A DNA stretch of 64,000 bases from Osedax fenrisi (lineage: Eukaryota; Annelida; Polychaeta; Sabellida; Siboglinidae): NCBI GenBank assembly GCA_964019155.1, contig OZ025246.1, positions 2,524,566-2,588,565 on the forward strand. The letters are read 5' to 3'. This document shows positions 50,627 through 61,113 of the stretch, piece by piece. The notes under the pieces are model-generated. The model was given only the letters and a program-made list of their open reading frames with translations. It was not told the origin of the DNA and did not search any database. Position 1 is the first letter of the stretch. Each line of letters starts with the position of its first letter. The position numbers and the translations under genes are program-made.

Positions 50627-50928
50627 TTATATATAACTATAGTAGTATAAAATATTACATATATTAAGGCATTATATGACAATTATACTGCGTTGAGATA
50701 ATACTTGTAGTAATGTTATAGTAGATATTATACTTGTACTTGTACTCGATAGATAGATGGATATTTAATCTATTTATAGATTAATCATACGTTCATCGTA
50801 ATCAAGTGATATTATTAGGGTGCAGCTATACGGTATACTGGTGGGGGTGTACCTTTGATTTCTTGAAGGCTTCACTTACACCGATGATCGCATCAGGGGG
50901 TCCCATTTCTACTGCAGACCAAGCTGAG
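39025..50928 (-). CDS. GOT2: Mitochondrial aspartate aminotransferase, 11 exons (first exon missing)
   Basis: Exons, in transcript order: 50928-50853, 50446-50366, 47256-47128, 46239-46106, 44868-44781, 43518-43450, 43029-42954, 42148-41953, 41424-41344, 40811-40661, 39147-39025. All introns are GT-AG, phases agree, and together they give 400 residues, the length of a mature mitochondrial enzyme. The protein interconverts aspartate + 2-oxoglutarate and oxaloacetate + glutamate with PLP in the mitochondrial matrix, serving the malate-aspartate shuttle. Diagnostic segments: 'VEMGPPDAIIGVSEAFKK', 'NLGVGAYRDDNGKP', 'ISGTGSLAIGASYL', 'PSWGNH' (ring-stacking Trp), 'HACAHNPTGVDP', 'FFDMAYQGFASG' (PLP-nitrogen Asp), 'SFAKNMGLYGER' (PLP Lys), 'NWQHITDQIGMFCFTGL' and 'DGRISVAGVTSKNVEYLAHA' (substrate Arg). 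The last two resemble the mitochondrial rather than the cytosolic isozyme. The exon with the targeting peptide was not found and must lie above 50928. Introns contain SINEs, repeat R1 and minisatellites built from exon edges. Confidence 0.93.
39370..39475 (-). mobile_element. tRNA-derived SINE, copy 3 (5'-truncated)
   Basis: In the last GOT2 intron. The minus strand matches only the 3' half of the 24.6/44.5 kb SINE: 'GATCAGCTCTCATTAAAAAC', 'ATGGATGCCTTAA', 'GATGGGATGAAACGACTCCA' and a short ATAACAA tail. The tRNA head is absent. Confidence 0.6.
39476..40620. other. Remainder of the last GOT2 intron
   Basis: AT-rich up to about 40150, then a less AT-rich stretch (40160-40520) with CpG-containing sequence such as 'CCAGCGCCGCAGGTACGCC'. 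I find no exon, element ends or RNA gene there. Confidence 0.4.
42129..42330 (-). repeat. Duplicated 5' edge of a GOT2 exon plus pyrimidine-rich intron
   Basis: The first bases of the exon at 42148 (minus strand: CAG|GTTTCGCTAGCGGTAGC) recur at 42325 as TAG|GTTTAGCAGGCGGTAGCGTA. The 175 bp between them are C-rich on the minus strand. The copy keeps an AG, so it is a decoy acceptor. The intron beyond it (42330-42500) is also G-rich on the plus strand with loose repeats. Confidence 0.65.
42500..42953. other. GOT2 intron, remaining sequence
   Basis: Purine-rich plus strand with small overlapping frames (42633-42937) that show no similarity to anything I know. Treated as intron. Confidence 0.4.
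43332..43449 (-). repeat. 52-bp repeats of a GOT2 exon's 3' edge and splice donor
   Basis: In transcript direction the exon ends 'CCCATAACCCAACC...GACCCTAAA|GTTAGT'. Two further copies follow at 52-bp spacing: 'CCCATAACCCTAC...AACCCTAAA|GTTAGT' (donor edge at 43398) and a more decayed third (near 43346, donor lost). The first copy preserves the donor exactly. Confidence 0.8.
43530..44440. other. GOT2 intron, upstream part
   Basis: AT-rich, with a short repeat of 'GTGATATGCATGACTGAGTA' at about 44255-44325 just before the SINE. No coding signal. Confidence 0.4.
44447..44737 (-). mobile_element. tRNA-derived SINE, copy 2 (full length)
   Basis: Minus-strand copy in a GOT2 intron, 44 bp from the next upstream exon (44781). 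Head 'TGTGGCTCAGTGGCTAAGG' (box A) and 'GAGTTCGAGCCTC' (box B), body blocks as in the 24.6 kb copy, tail of AAC/AAT units. (TA)n sequence flanks the head end. Confidence 0.8.
45475..45850 (+). repeat. Dispersed AT-rich repeat R1, copy 2
   Basis: Homologous to 9019-9400: 'AAGGGCCA', 'AGGGCTTGATGCATAAAAGT', 'CATAAATAAGCATTTATAAA' and 'AAACTGATATTACTGC' occur in the same order. No coding capacity. Lies in a GOT2 intron. Confidence 0.6.
46240..46985 (-). repeat. 88-95-bp minisatellite made from a GOT2 exon's 5' edge and its pyrimidine tract
   Basis: Eight decayed copies, spaced 87-95 bp, of the first part of the exon that starts at 46239 ('AACGCCACTATTCAAGGCAT', 'CTCTGGAACAGGATCCC'). The copy nearest the exon is almost identical and distal ones drift to 'ACCACTATACAAGGTATCTC'. 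Between them lies CT-rich minus-strand sequence resembling a polypyrimidine tract. Most copies have lost the acceptor AG; the one near 46417 keeps CAG|AATGCCACTGTATAA, which would lead straight into a stop. Confidence 0.85.
47257..50095. other. Large GOT2 intron
   Basis: Mostly AT-rich. Contains a possible LINE 3' end at about 48095-48320 (+). It also has a poly-G run at 48945-48955, (CA)n around 49325-49355 and 49450-49475, and an irregular 'CACTACCACCT' repeat at about 49840-49915. No exon was recognised between 47256 and 50366. Confidence 0.45.
50095..50350. repeat. Imperfect inverted/direct repeats of TAGGTTAATG type
   Basis: Many copies of 'TAGGTTAATG', 'TAGTTTAA' and their complements ('CATTAACCTA', 'TTAACTA') in mixed orientation, directly downstream of the donor of the GOT2 exon at 50366. 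It could form extended hairpins; origin unknown. Confidence 0.5.
50563..50620. repeat. (TA)n microsatellite
   Basis: Uninterrupted TA dinucleotide run of about 58 bp in a GOT2 intron. Confidence 0.9.
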
Positions 50929-51430
50929 CTATTGGGGTATGTGTGGTGTTTAGTGGTAGGGTGGTAGGAGTGGTGTGGTGTAGTGGTAGGGTGGTAGGTA
51001 TGGTATGGTGTGTGGTGGCGTGTAGTGGTAGGTGTGGTGTGTAGTGGTAGGTGTAGGTGTGTGTTGTGTGGTGTGTAGTGGTGTGTAGTGGTAGGTGTGG
51101 TGTGTAGTGTAGTGGTGTGGTGTGTAGTGGTAGGGTGGTAGAGTGGTAGATGTGGTGTGGTGTAGTGTAGGTTTGGGTGTGTTGTATTGTACTAGCACAT
51201 AGTATAGGGTTAGGTATGATGTATATTAGCATGAGTTATAGGTATAGGTGTGCCATGTATAAGCCATGTACTATAGGGGTAGATGTGTCATGTATATAGC
51301 CATGTAGTATAGTATTAGCATGTAGTACAGGCATAAGCTATAGGGTTAGGTGTCCATGTAGTATAAAGGTATGTGATCTATGTTATAGCCATGTTATCAG
51401 TATCAGCTACAGGGGGAGGTGTGATGTTTA
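50929..51430 (-). repeat. CA/CTACCACTAC minisatellite abutting a GOT2 acceptor
   Basis: On the minus strand, units around 'CCACACCTACCACTACACAC' run up to the acceptor AATAG|CTCAGC at 50929. The more distal part (51195-51430) changes to a degenerate repeat around 'ATAGCCATGTAGTAT' on the plus strand. Frames of 82 and 107 codons through the first part are repeat artefacts. Confidence 0.75.
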
Positions 51431-51719
51431 ATGCCTGGTTTTACTAATTGTTAGGCATGTATATCCAATGCATTAGTGTGTATGCAGATGTATTAAAATG
51501 TAATGCCATCTATTGCTTTATATTTCCATTCTTCTATTATTTTACACTATATGTATTACTGTGTGTTTAAATGTATTGTGCTTTAGTATGTAGTAGGCAT
51601 GCTATATAGAACATAATTCTAATACATCAATTATGGCCCATTTATAACAACATATATATCATGTCTTATAATAGATGTTGTCTATTGTTATATATGAATA
51701 CAATATAAACATGTGTTAA

Positions 51720-51769
<50 letters not shown>

Positions 51770-52112
51770 AATATTCTAATATATTGATATATTAATATAT
51801 TATATATATATATTTGATTTTAAAACAATTTCAAGAATGGTACATAAACAATCACAATGTCATTACTTAAACTAACAGATTTTGATTAGCGAGTTTTAAT
51901 TAACATGTTTTATGATTCATCTATTGGTACGGTTCTTTGTGTTTTATAGAATATGATTAATTATAATTAATAATAATGAAAATTATCAATTACTGTTATA
52001 GATATCCTCATGTATTCAATATTATACAGTTATATTATTGAATATGGTATACATGTATAAGAGTAAACATTTATTTAAGATTGGTCTTAATTGGAATGTT
52101 ATGTAAAAATAG

Positions 52113-52144
<32 letters not shown>

Positions 52145-52742
52145 CTATTTTATATATGTTATTAAATTAAATATAAATATGAATTATGAATATTATAGGT
52201 ATTATCACAAACCGACAACTAAACGGAATAGTGCGAGTAGTTGCATTTAGAATATTTAATAGTACGATATACTATAATAATAGTTATGTATTAGATATGT
52301 AATATATATATATATATATATAGACTATGGTACTCAATGAGTACTACTAATAATCATAATATATGATTACATGACCAATATATACTACATAAGTTACGAT
52401 GATACAATCTATGTAAATATATGACAATATATAGATATAACACATTTATATACAGTATACAAAATATATAAATATTATAACTTTATTTTTATATATTATA
52501 CTGTATCTTTTATACAAGCTAAACTAAAATACAATCACATTAACTTTAAGATATACGGACATCAATGTCCGCCAAATTTTTCCGTTGATCGTAAAGTTCA
52601 TTTGATCCATATTAAATAAATAAATAAATATATATGGCTGTTTCGACGAAACAAAGTTTCGGTAACATATTTTTAAAATGATTTAAAGCTATTTTCGATA
52701 TTTCTGAAAAATACGCTATATTTCTAATAACAGATTATAATA
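51431..52742. other. AT-rich DNA upstream of the known GOT2 exons
   Basis: Contains a (TA)n run at 51722-51766 and several shorter ones. The missing GOT2 first exon would lie in this direction, but no mitochondrial targeting sequence followed by a matching donor was recognised. Confidence 0.4.
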
Positions 52743-53618
52743 ATTAATAGGATCAACCGAACTATTGGTCCACCGGTCGAATCTACGGTCGTTTTCACGG
52801 TCATTAAATGACCGGTGGGGTCATATCTCCGGTCACTTCTCCGGTCATAACTATTGGTCCACAGGGTCATTATTTTATATTATATAGTGAAATTATAAAA
52901 ATAATGATTTATTTATAGGTACCTACTAGAATATACGTATTATATTTGGATTATTATTTAACTTATATTTACTGATAACATGTATATTACAGTCATTTCT
53001 CCGGTCATAACTATTGGTCCACTGGTCATTTCGGTTTTTATAAAAATAATGATTTATTTATACTAGAATATACGTATTATATTTGGATTATTATTTAACT
53101 TGGATTATTATTATATTTAACTTATATTTACTGATAACATGTATATTACAGTCATTTCTCCGGTCATAACTATTGGTCCACCGGTCATTTCGGTCATATG
53201 ACCGTAATATACATGTTATCAGTAAATATAAGTTACATATAATAATAATCCAAGTTAAATAATAATCCAAATATAATACGTATATTCTAGTATAAATAAA
53301 TCATTATTTTTATAAAAACCGAAATGACCAGTGGACCAATAGTTATGACCGGAGAAATGACTGTAATATACATGTTATCAGTAAATATAAGTTAAATAAT
53401 AATCCAAATATAATACGTATATTCTATTTGGTATAAATAAATCATTATTTTTATAATTTCACTATATATTATAAAATAATGACCCTGTGGACCAATAGTT
53501 ATGACCGGAGAAATGACCGGAGAAGTGACCGGAGATATGACCCCACCGGTCATTTAATGACCGTGAAAACGACCGTAGATTCGACCGGTGGACCAATAGT
53601 TCGGTTGATCCTATTAAT
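52743..53618. mobile_element. 876-bp foldback element (long inverted repeat)
   Basis: The two halves are nearly exact inverted copies with a short centre around 53150-53210. Outer ends are ATTAATAGGATCAACCGAAC and GTTCGGTTGATCCTATTAAT. Each arm holds a directly repeated block of roughly 170 bp and many GACCGG/CCGGTC motifs ('CCGGTCATAACTATTGGTCC'). No coding capacity; frames at 53462-53701 are artefacts of the palindrome. High arm identity implies recent origin or gene conversion between arms. Confidence 0.85.
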
Positions 53619-54338
53619 ATCCAACGATGTACCCATAAACATGTATCCTTTAACCCCCAACTGGTACTTTTAAATGGTCTCCCTGACATACACGATATCA
53701 TATCGGATATGTAATTAAATTATTTAATAATAATTTATTATCATAATAATAATTATGATTACGTAATATAAAATCAAATAAGTTGTAAACTAAATAATAT
53801 AATATATATTAATATTATAGTAATAATGTTAAATATATTAGTATATTATTAATAATTATATATACGTAGATATTAAGGGGATAGAAATGTATTATATAAA
53901 TAAAATTTGTTTAATTTCAAAATTAATTATTTCAAATAATAATTGCATAGTTAAAGTTATTAATAATTCTGTAAAATATATGTCTAACCTTGATCTCATA
54001 GCAGTACTAATTGGGTTGGTTTGTTTAACCAGTTTAAACATAATGTTCGACATCCTTATTCAATGAATTCTACAGTGAGAGTAATATTATAACCCTTGAA
54101 ATTATAACCTTATATTTACTCAATGTTTACATTTATAATTTCTTTTGATTTGGGTTACTATGTCAAAAGTCATAGGAAATAAAAGTAAACAATATATATA
54201 TATTATATATATATATATTAAAAAATATATCTTGATACTATTTGTATCTTACTTTAAGAAAAGATTATTAGTTTATATATATATATATATAAAATAATAA
54301 TATTTTCATCACAATAAATTAATGTTATGTGCGGATAA

Positions 54339-54384
54339 TATCAAGACCTCCTATCACCTCGTTGTGTTATAGGAGGTCTTGATA
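54339..54384. repeat. Hairpin with 16-bp arms
   Basis: TATCAAGACCTCCTAT and ATAGGAGGTCTTGATA separated by 14 bp. Isolated in AT-rich DNA; could be a small foldback or structured RNA, no context to decide. Confidence 0.5.
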
Positions 54385-54424
54385 ATATAGTGTTATGGAT
54401 ATATTTGTATATGTTATATATTTC

Positions 54425-54840
54425 TACCCAGCAAACAGTAATAGCAGCATAATAGCAGCATAACAGCAAATGCTAGAGCCTCAAATGTTTACATTGTTCT
54501 ATTATGCTGCTATTAATTTGTAATGATATTATGCTGCTGTTATGCTGCTGTTATGCTGCTATTATGCTGATATTATGCTGCTATTAATTTTAAATGTCTA
54601 TTATGCTGCTATTATGCTGCTATTATAATAATAGCAGCATAATAGACATTTAAAATTAATAGCAGCATAATATCAGCATAATAGCAGCATAACAGCAGCA
54701 TAATATCATTACAAATTAATAGCAGCATAATAGCAGCATAATAGACATTTCATAGCAGCATAATAGCACAATGTAAAAATTTGAGGCTCTAGCATTTGCT
54801 GTTATGCTGCTATTATGCTGCTCTTACTGTTTGCTGGGTA
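54425..54840. mobile_element. 416-bp foldback element built of TAATAGCAGCA units
   Basis: Near-perfect palindrome. Ends are TACCCAGCAAACAGTAA and, with one mismatch in the extended arm, TTACTGTTTGCTGGGTA. Arms of about 205 bp consist largely of 'AATAGCAGCAT' repeats and carry 'AGAGCCTCAAATGTTTACAT'. TA at both outer edges fits a TA target. A short relative lies at 34081-34207. Confidence 0.8.
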
Positions 54841-55420
54841 TATAGGAGGGAGGGGCTGACATTCAATTAAAAGAGTATTTTTAAAATAAGACATATTTAC
54901 CATGATATTTACTATGATAATATGCAATTGAATAATATACATGTATATATATATATATATATATAAATTAAATACTATATTAAATAAAATAAAATAATAT
55001 TTTATATTTTATTTAAATGACAACCGCTATATATAGCGGTTGTCAAAGAAGTAAATTGCTTGTAAGTTCGTTTTTACTTCTCCAACAATGCCCAACGAAT
55101 CTTAGACGTTGTTCGTGTATAGTGTTTGTAATTTTTTGAATTTCACCGTATAATTCTATCATATATTTTACCGTACTAATATATATATATATTTCCACTT
55201 TGCTTACATAGCAACCAAATTGTAGACATATTATTTACAACGTAGCTTATTAATATACTTTAATTATAATATTATTATAAAGATAAGTTATTATTTATTA
55301 ATTGTTAACCTTTAAACCTTTAACCTTCAAGTTTCACCAGTAGTTCATTTAGTAGATAGTACTACTACTCAGCCGTGGGTAATTACTATTACACATCATT
55401 ATAAGTAGCTTTGAACATAT
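54841..55420. other. AT-rich DNA with a perfect 28-bp palindrome
   Basis: The palindrome at 55018-55045 has 14-bp arms (TGACAACCGCTATA) and no spacer. Nothing else stands out. Confidence 0.5.
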
Positions 55421-58080
55421 ACATGGTTAAGGATTTTTTAAATGAACTAGTGGTTTTAGTTGTTTTCGGCATGTTATAACATATAACCTATAAGTAGTTG
55501 ATTCCACAGTTTTGAGGTTGCAGCGGAGAAAGATCTATGACCATAATGTGAATTGTGATGGTATGTAACTAGTATATATCATTAAGTGAATAATATTAAA
55601 TAGATAGTCAAGATGGTTCAAATGGAGAACTTTATGCGTGGTTAATAATAATGTTTAGATAGTTTTATATTTAATCGGGAGCCAGTGTATTTCATTTATT
55701 CTTGAAGTAACATATTCATGTGAGTATTTTGGCATATTGAAGATACTACGGATTGTTCTTCTTTGTAATTTCACAAGTTTATTCAGGTATGATTCTAGAA
55801 GTAGGTAACCTACAACTAATGATAAGTTATAATAACCAAGGTGTGATAATAGGTACAAGGCTTCTAACTAGAACTTCACATGCTTTTTTCGTAATAGATT
55901 ATGTTACCTGCTGATGTTTTATAACGAGATATTAGCAATTTTGAAAATTTTATTAATATGGGTTCAATAATTCATATTTGAGTCTATATTAAAACCAAGA
56001 TTTCGGATAGGGGTCTTACAATTTATATTGGTATTATATAGTTTTATCATCGATGGAATTTCAGTGGAGTGTTTTGATGTAGTTGTGTATTAAGTTAATA
56101 CAATTAACTCTGTTAATACTATTAACATAGATTCTGATTTATTCTTGTTTATATTCAATGAGTTAGACGAGTACAATTATTTTATCTCATTCAGGCAATT
56201 GTTCAGTTTATTTATAACCGACGGTAATATTTCGATGCCATCAGTTTCTATATAAAGCCACAAGTCATACGCATACATGTGATATTTAATATATAATATA
56301 ATTTCATGAATTAGATCTATACATATATTCAATATAACAGGTCCAAGTACTGAACCTTGTGGGACTCCATATTTCAACTGGCATGTTTTAATCGGATGTT
56401 ATTTATTTTCACTTAAAAGGTCTATCACTAATAAAAGATGAAAAACATTTCAAAGCAGTTCCGTTAACACCTATCCTTTCTATCGATGAATTATCAGTGG
56501 ATGGTGTGTAAATCGCAGATGAGAGGTTTATCAGTGGATGGTGTAGAGTATCAAATACAGATGAGAGGTTTATCAGTGGATGGTGTAGAGTATAAAATAC
56601 AGATGAGAGGTTTATCAGTGGATGGTGTAGAGTATCAAATACAGATGAGAGGTTTATCAGTGGATGGTGTAGAGTATCAAATACAGATGAGAGGTTTATC
56701 AGTGGATGGTGTAGAGTATCAAATACAGATGAGAGGTTTATCAGTGGATGGTGTAGAGTATCAAATACAGATGAGAGGTTTATCAGTGGATGGTGTAGAG
56801 TATCAAATACAGATTAGAGGTTTATCAGTGGATGGTGTAGAGTATCAAATACAGATGAGAGGTTTATCAGTGGATGGTGTAGAGTATCAAATACAGATGA
56901 GAGCTTTATTAGTGCGAGTATGTTAATCCGCTTGTTATCCAATAGTTAAGTCGTTTGTTACGATTGATAAAGCGGTTTCTGATGACTTATGTGCTCTGTA
57001 TGCACTTTGTAAAGGGTTTAGTTTATTATGATCTGTGAGGAATTCATTGAATTGTTCAGAAACAATCATTCTAATAACTTTGATAGACATGATAGTTGCG
57101 ATACTGGACGATAATTTGATATTAAATTGTTATCAAGTGAACTCTTTTTAAGTATAGGTACGACGATAGCCTTTTTCATGGATGAGGGGACGATTACTCC
57201 ATTTAGAGATATTGTGATGGCTTCGTGAATGGATTCTATATATTGGGAAATATTTTATGAAGTAGCTTAGTTGGTATAGGATCCGTTTGGTTAGTTTATC
57301 TTGAAATTCTGAATAAACTTGAGAATATAGCTTTGAGAAGGAGGATATATTGTATCAAATGCTATCGATTCTTCTGTAAATGTTATTTCTGCTGGTAATA
57401 GTGGTGGAGGAAGATTGTTGATTATTTTAAACACTTTTTCTTCGAAAAAATTACCGTATTGATTTTCTAGGGTTATATCAGTTAATTTAGGTAAGGGTTT
57501 TTCTATGCTTTTAAGACCTAGTAGTGAATTTGTAATTTGGTACATTTCTTTACTTGGTATTATTGGAGCTTAAGTGTTATATTCAGTTTGATGTATATTC
57601 ATTGTTTTCTCCAAATTTCTTTGTTTTTTTTGTTGTTGTAATTTTTAGATCTTATGTAAACCATGGGGGATAAAGGGTGACAAGGTACAGTAATATTTTT
57701 TTTAAAGAAAGTTGTTGATCATAGTTTTAAGGTCAGAATTTAAAGCATTTAGATCGTATATTGTATGATTTTCTTTTGCTTTAATCGACATAAAGGTTTC
57801 AGTGAATGTATCTACTTCAATTTTTTTGAATTGTCGTGCTATCATTTTCTGTGACTGATTAATGGTTTCGTAATATTGATGGAATAGATGATTAATGTGT
57901 CTCTACATGGTCGTGATACCAATTTAGATTCTGATTGTGTAATGACTAAAGCAAAGATGTTACCTCTACTACGAGTGGAAAGTCTATATACTGTTTAATA
58001 TTTAGAGTTTCAAGAGTATGCAGTAATGATATTGATACTGGTGATCGTTGATTTGTATTCACCTACCCCTGAGATATCCT
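55420..58080 (-). pseudogene. L2-like LINE, decayed, with an expanded RT motif
   Basis: Minus-strand remnants in order. Linker 'YQITNSLLGLKSIEKPLPKL' near 57545-57490. RT start 'SSMKKAIVVPILKKSSLDNN' followed by a YRPVSQLS-type segment. 'HKSSETALSIVTNDL' near 57000. 'LDNKRINILALIKL' leads into motif A, which is repeated many times (56911-56490). 'RIGVNGTALKCFSSF' follows. Motif B is 'MKYGVPQGSVLGPVI'; motif C is degraded ('MYAYDLWLYI' for YADDxQLY). C-terminus 'GHRSFSAATSKLWN' lies near 55545-55500. Frameshifts and the lost YADD make it inactive. Ends are not sharply defined. Confidence 0.8.
56490..56911 (-). repeat. 42-bp tandem amplification of RT motif A
   Basis: About ten 42-bp units. 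Read on the minus strand in the RT frame, each unit encodes LSSVFDTLHHPLIN, the LINE motif A region (compare 'LSAAFDTLDHSTLM' of the intact copy at 62.8 kb). On the upstream side the frame joins 'ILALIK' and on the downstream side 'ERIGVNGTAL', so the array grew in place. One unit has Tyr for the catalytic Asp and another has a stop (TAA for TCA). The 146-codon plus-strand frame through the array is an antisense artefact. Confidence 0.88.
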
Positions 58081-58167
58081 ATGGGAGCCGCGCCTTAGAT
58101 AACAATTTAGTATAGCCAAATAATACTATGAAAATAAATATAAATATATATAAGTATACTTTATAAA

Positions 58168-58226
<59 letters not shown>

Positions 58227-58677
58227 CGGTATGCGCTCGTGGCCACGTATAAATAAATCACTGGTTAGAAGATTCTTCATATATGAATCACGCAACATCA
58301 AGTAACATTATCTGAAAAAACGTCAACCTGTGGTGAACTAAATTCATTCAAAATACAAATTTAAACTTAAATTAACTATTTTGTTGTTTTCGTTTATTCC
58401 TGTATATTTTATATTAGCTTTTTTATTTATTTTTTATTTTTCCTAAATATAATTTTATTTAATATTCTTTACGTTCTTACACGTTGAAGAGTAGTAACAT
58501 TTTTATCTAATTTTAGATTTGTTTTTTTTACGCAGATTATGTTTTTTCTAAATTAGTTGGCTCAATTTTTTTTTATTTTGTTTTTTAAAATATGATTACC
58601 TTAAATATTAATATAAAAAAAAATATATAAAATAATTAATTTAAATTGTGTTATTGTTACTATTTATTTTTAAATAG

Positions 58678-58729
<52 letters not shown>

Positions 58730-59164
58730 ATAATGTCATTAACATCTATTACACTTTACACCTATATACCAGGTACTATACCAAGTATTTTTGATCAACA
58801 ATTTTATAATTTGTTAGAAATTTTAATCTTTTTTTTCATTAAAATTATACTATGTTAAACATATTTGTCGCATGGTATTTTAAAACTTACGATGGTAAAA
58901 TTTGCATAAAGCTTAACCATACAAATTATTTTTCATATAAAAAAAAGTAATTTACATATATATATATATAAAATGCTATTAAAAATATATTATCAGAAAA
59001 TATTAAAATTTAAAATTAATATAATATAATTTCATTATAATAATAATTTATTTACTTATACGAAATATATGTATAATATTATATAAGTTTTGAATTTGTA
59101 TACTATTTAGTAATTGAAATGAATACAATTTTAATAATTCATTGAATAAATAAAGGTTTTTTTA
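58081..59164. other. AT-rich DNA with long (TA)n tracts
   Basis: (TA)n at about 58168-58223 and 58680-58722. No coding signal. Confidence 0.5.
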
Positions 59165-59715
59165 ATAGAATTTCTCTTGTGAATTGCATTAGATTCATCC
59201 CGCATAAAACATCAACAGTAATTCGCTAACATATTCACAGTAATTCTACTTGGTATATTTTCTTCTATTAGAGAAACATATTAATGAAAACGTTCCCCGT
59301 GTTCCTGGCCAAAATGTCCACAGTTATTTGGGAAATAATCAAGATGAGACTTAATAAAATACATTTTTATCGACATCCTTGATCACAAATGTCGATAGTT
59401 TACCATCAATTCATGCACAACTATTTCATATTCAGCACTGCGATGGTTGACTATGAATTTAATTATAATTAATTTCAATGAATTCCAAGCTCTTATTTCA
59501 TCAGGATTCATACACAAATCAAAATCCATATCACGAATTAATTCTCTTATCTGGGGACCATCAATAATTCCTGCATCAATGTTCGCGTCACTTATGTGTG
59601 GGAATGTATTTCTCATGAATTGGAATGCATCTCCTTCTTTATCGTCTAATGCTTTAATTAAACCAAGTTTAATATATAGAGGTGTCAGAAGAATTACATC
59701 TCATTTCCTACTTTA
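59165..59715 (-). pseudogene. Relic of a widespread uncharacterised invertebrate repeat-borne protein
   Basis: The minus strand reads 'LTPLYIKLGLIKALDDKEGD', 'FQFMRNTFPHISDANIDAGI', 'DGPQIRELIRDMDF' and 'EIRAWNSLKLIIIKFIVNHR'. After frame breaks it continues 'MSIKMYFIKSHLDYFPNNCG', 'FGQEHGERFH' and 'ANYC'. The motif series PPLHIKLG...GPQIRxL...HLDYFP...EQGERFHQD is familiar from a multicopy family of uncharacterised proteins in arthropods, Hydra and other invertebrates, probably carried by a transposon. In-frame stops show this copy is dead. Confidence 0.6.
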
Positions 59716-60324
59716 AATATGTAAATTTCTATTAATTGTAAATTTATATTAATAAATTATAAATTTCTATTAATTATATTACATTAGTATCATTAACATA
59801 TGTTAATATAATTAACACTAAGTATACTATAATAATATATACAAATTAATATATTAATATTATTAAAATAAGTATTTTCATATTAATAGTATTACTTATT
59901 TTCAATAAAAATACCTCTTTTTCAAGATTTTCAAAAATTTTAAAATGCAATAAAAAAAACTAAAGCCAACTTTGAAAAATGGTTTCATATTTGAAATCAG
60001 TATTAAAAAATTATCTAGAATCATTTAAAATATTTCAATTAAGAAACATGATGCATTCCTGTGTAATACATATAATCATAATAATATGTGTATTAAAATG
60101 TTTATCGTAAGTTATGATAAATAAAATATAACAAATTTATTATTACAATGTTAATATTATTCATAACAAAAAAATAATAAATTTGTTTATTTACAATAAA
60201 TAGTAATTTAAAATTAAAAATAAAATATATTATGTAAACAATATTTATAAACATTAAATACGATATAATTTATTATCTATTACATTTATTCATATCATTT
60301 ATTATCTATTTTTAATTATTCAAC
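59716..60324. other. AT-rich non-coding DNA
   Basis: No recognisable features before the ATG at 60325. Confidence 0.45.
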
Positions 60325-61100
<776 letters not shown>

Positions 61101-61113
61101 CTCCAATATAAAT

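Noticed and set aside
50909..51232. His/Thr-rich minus-strand ORFs as the first GOT2 exon
   Set aside because: They are repeat translations with no targeting-peptide character, and they pass through the acceptor at 50929.
53462..53701. 79-codon ORF in the foldback
   Set aside because: Most of it is palindromic repeat sequence, and overlapping frames are open on both strands for the same reason.
56486..56926. 146-codon plus-strand repeat protein
   Set aside because: Antisense of the amplified RT motif A; the minus-strand frame matches the flanking reverse transcriptase.
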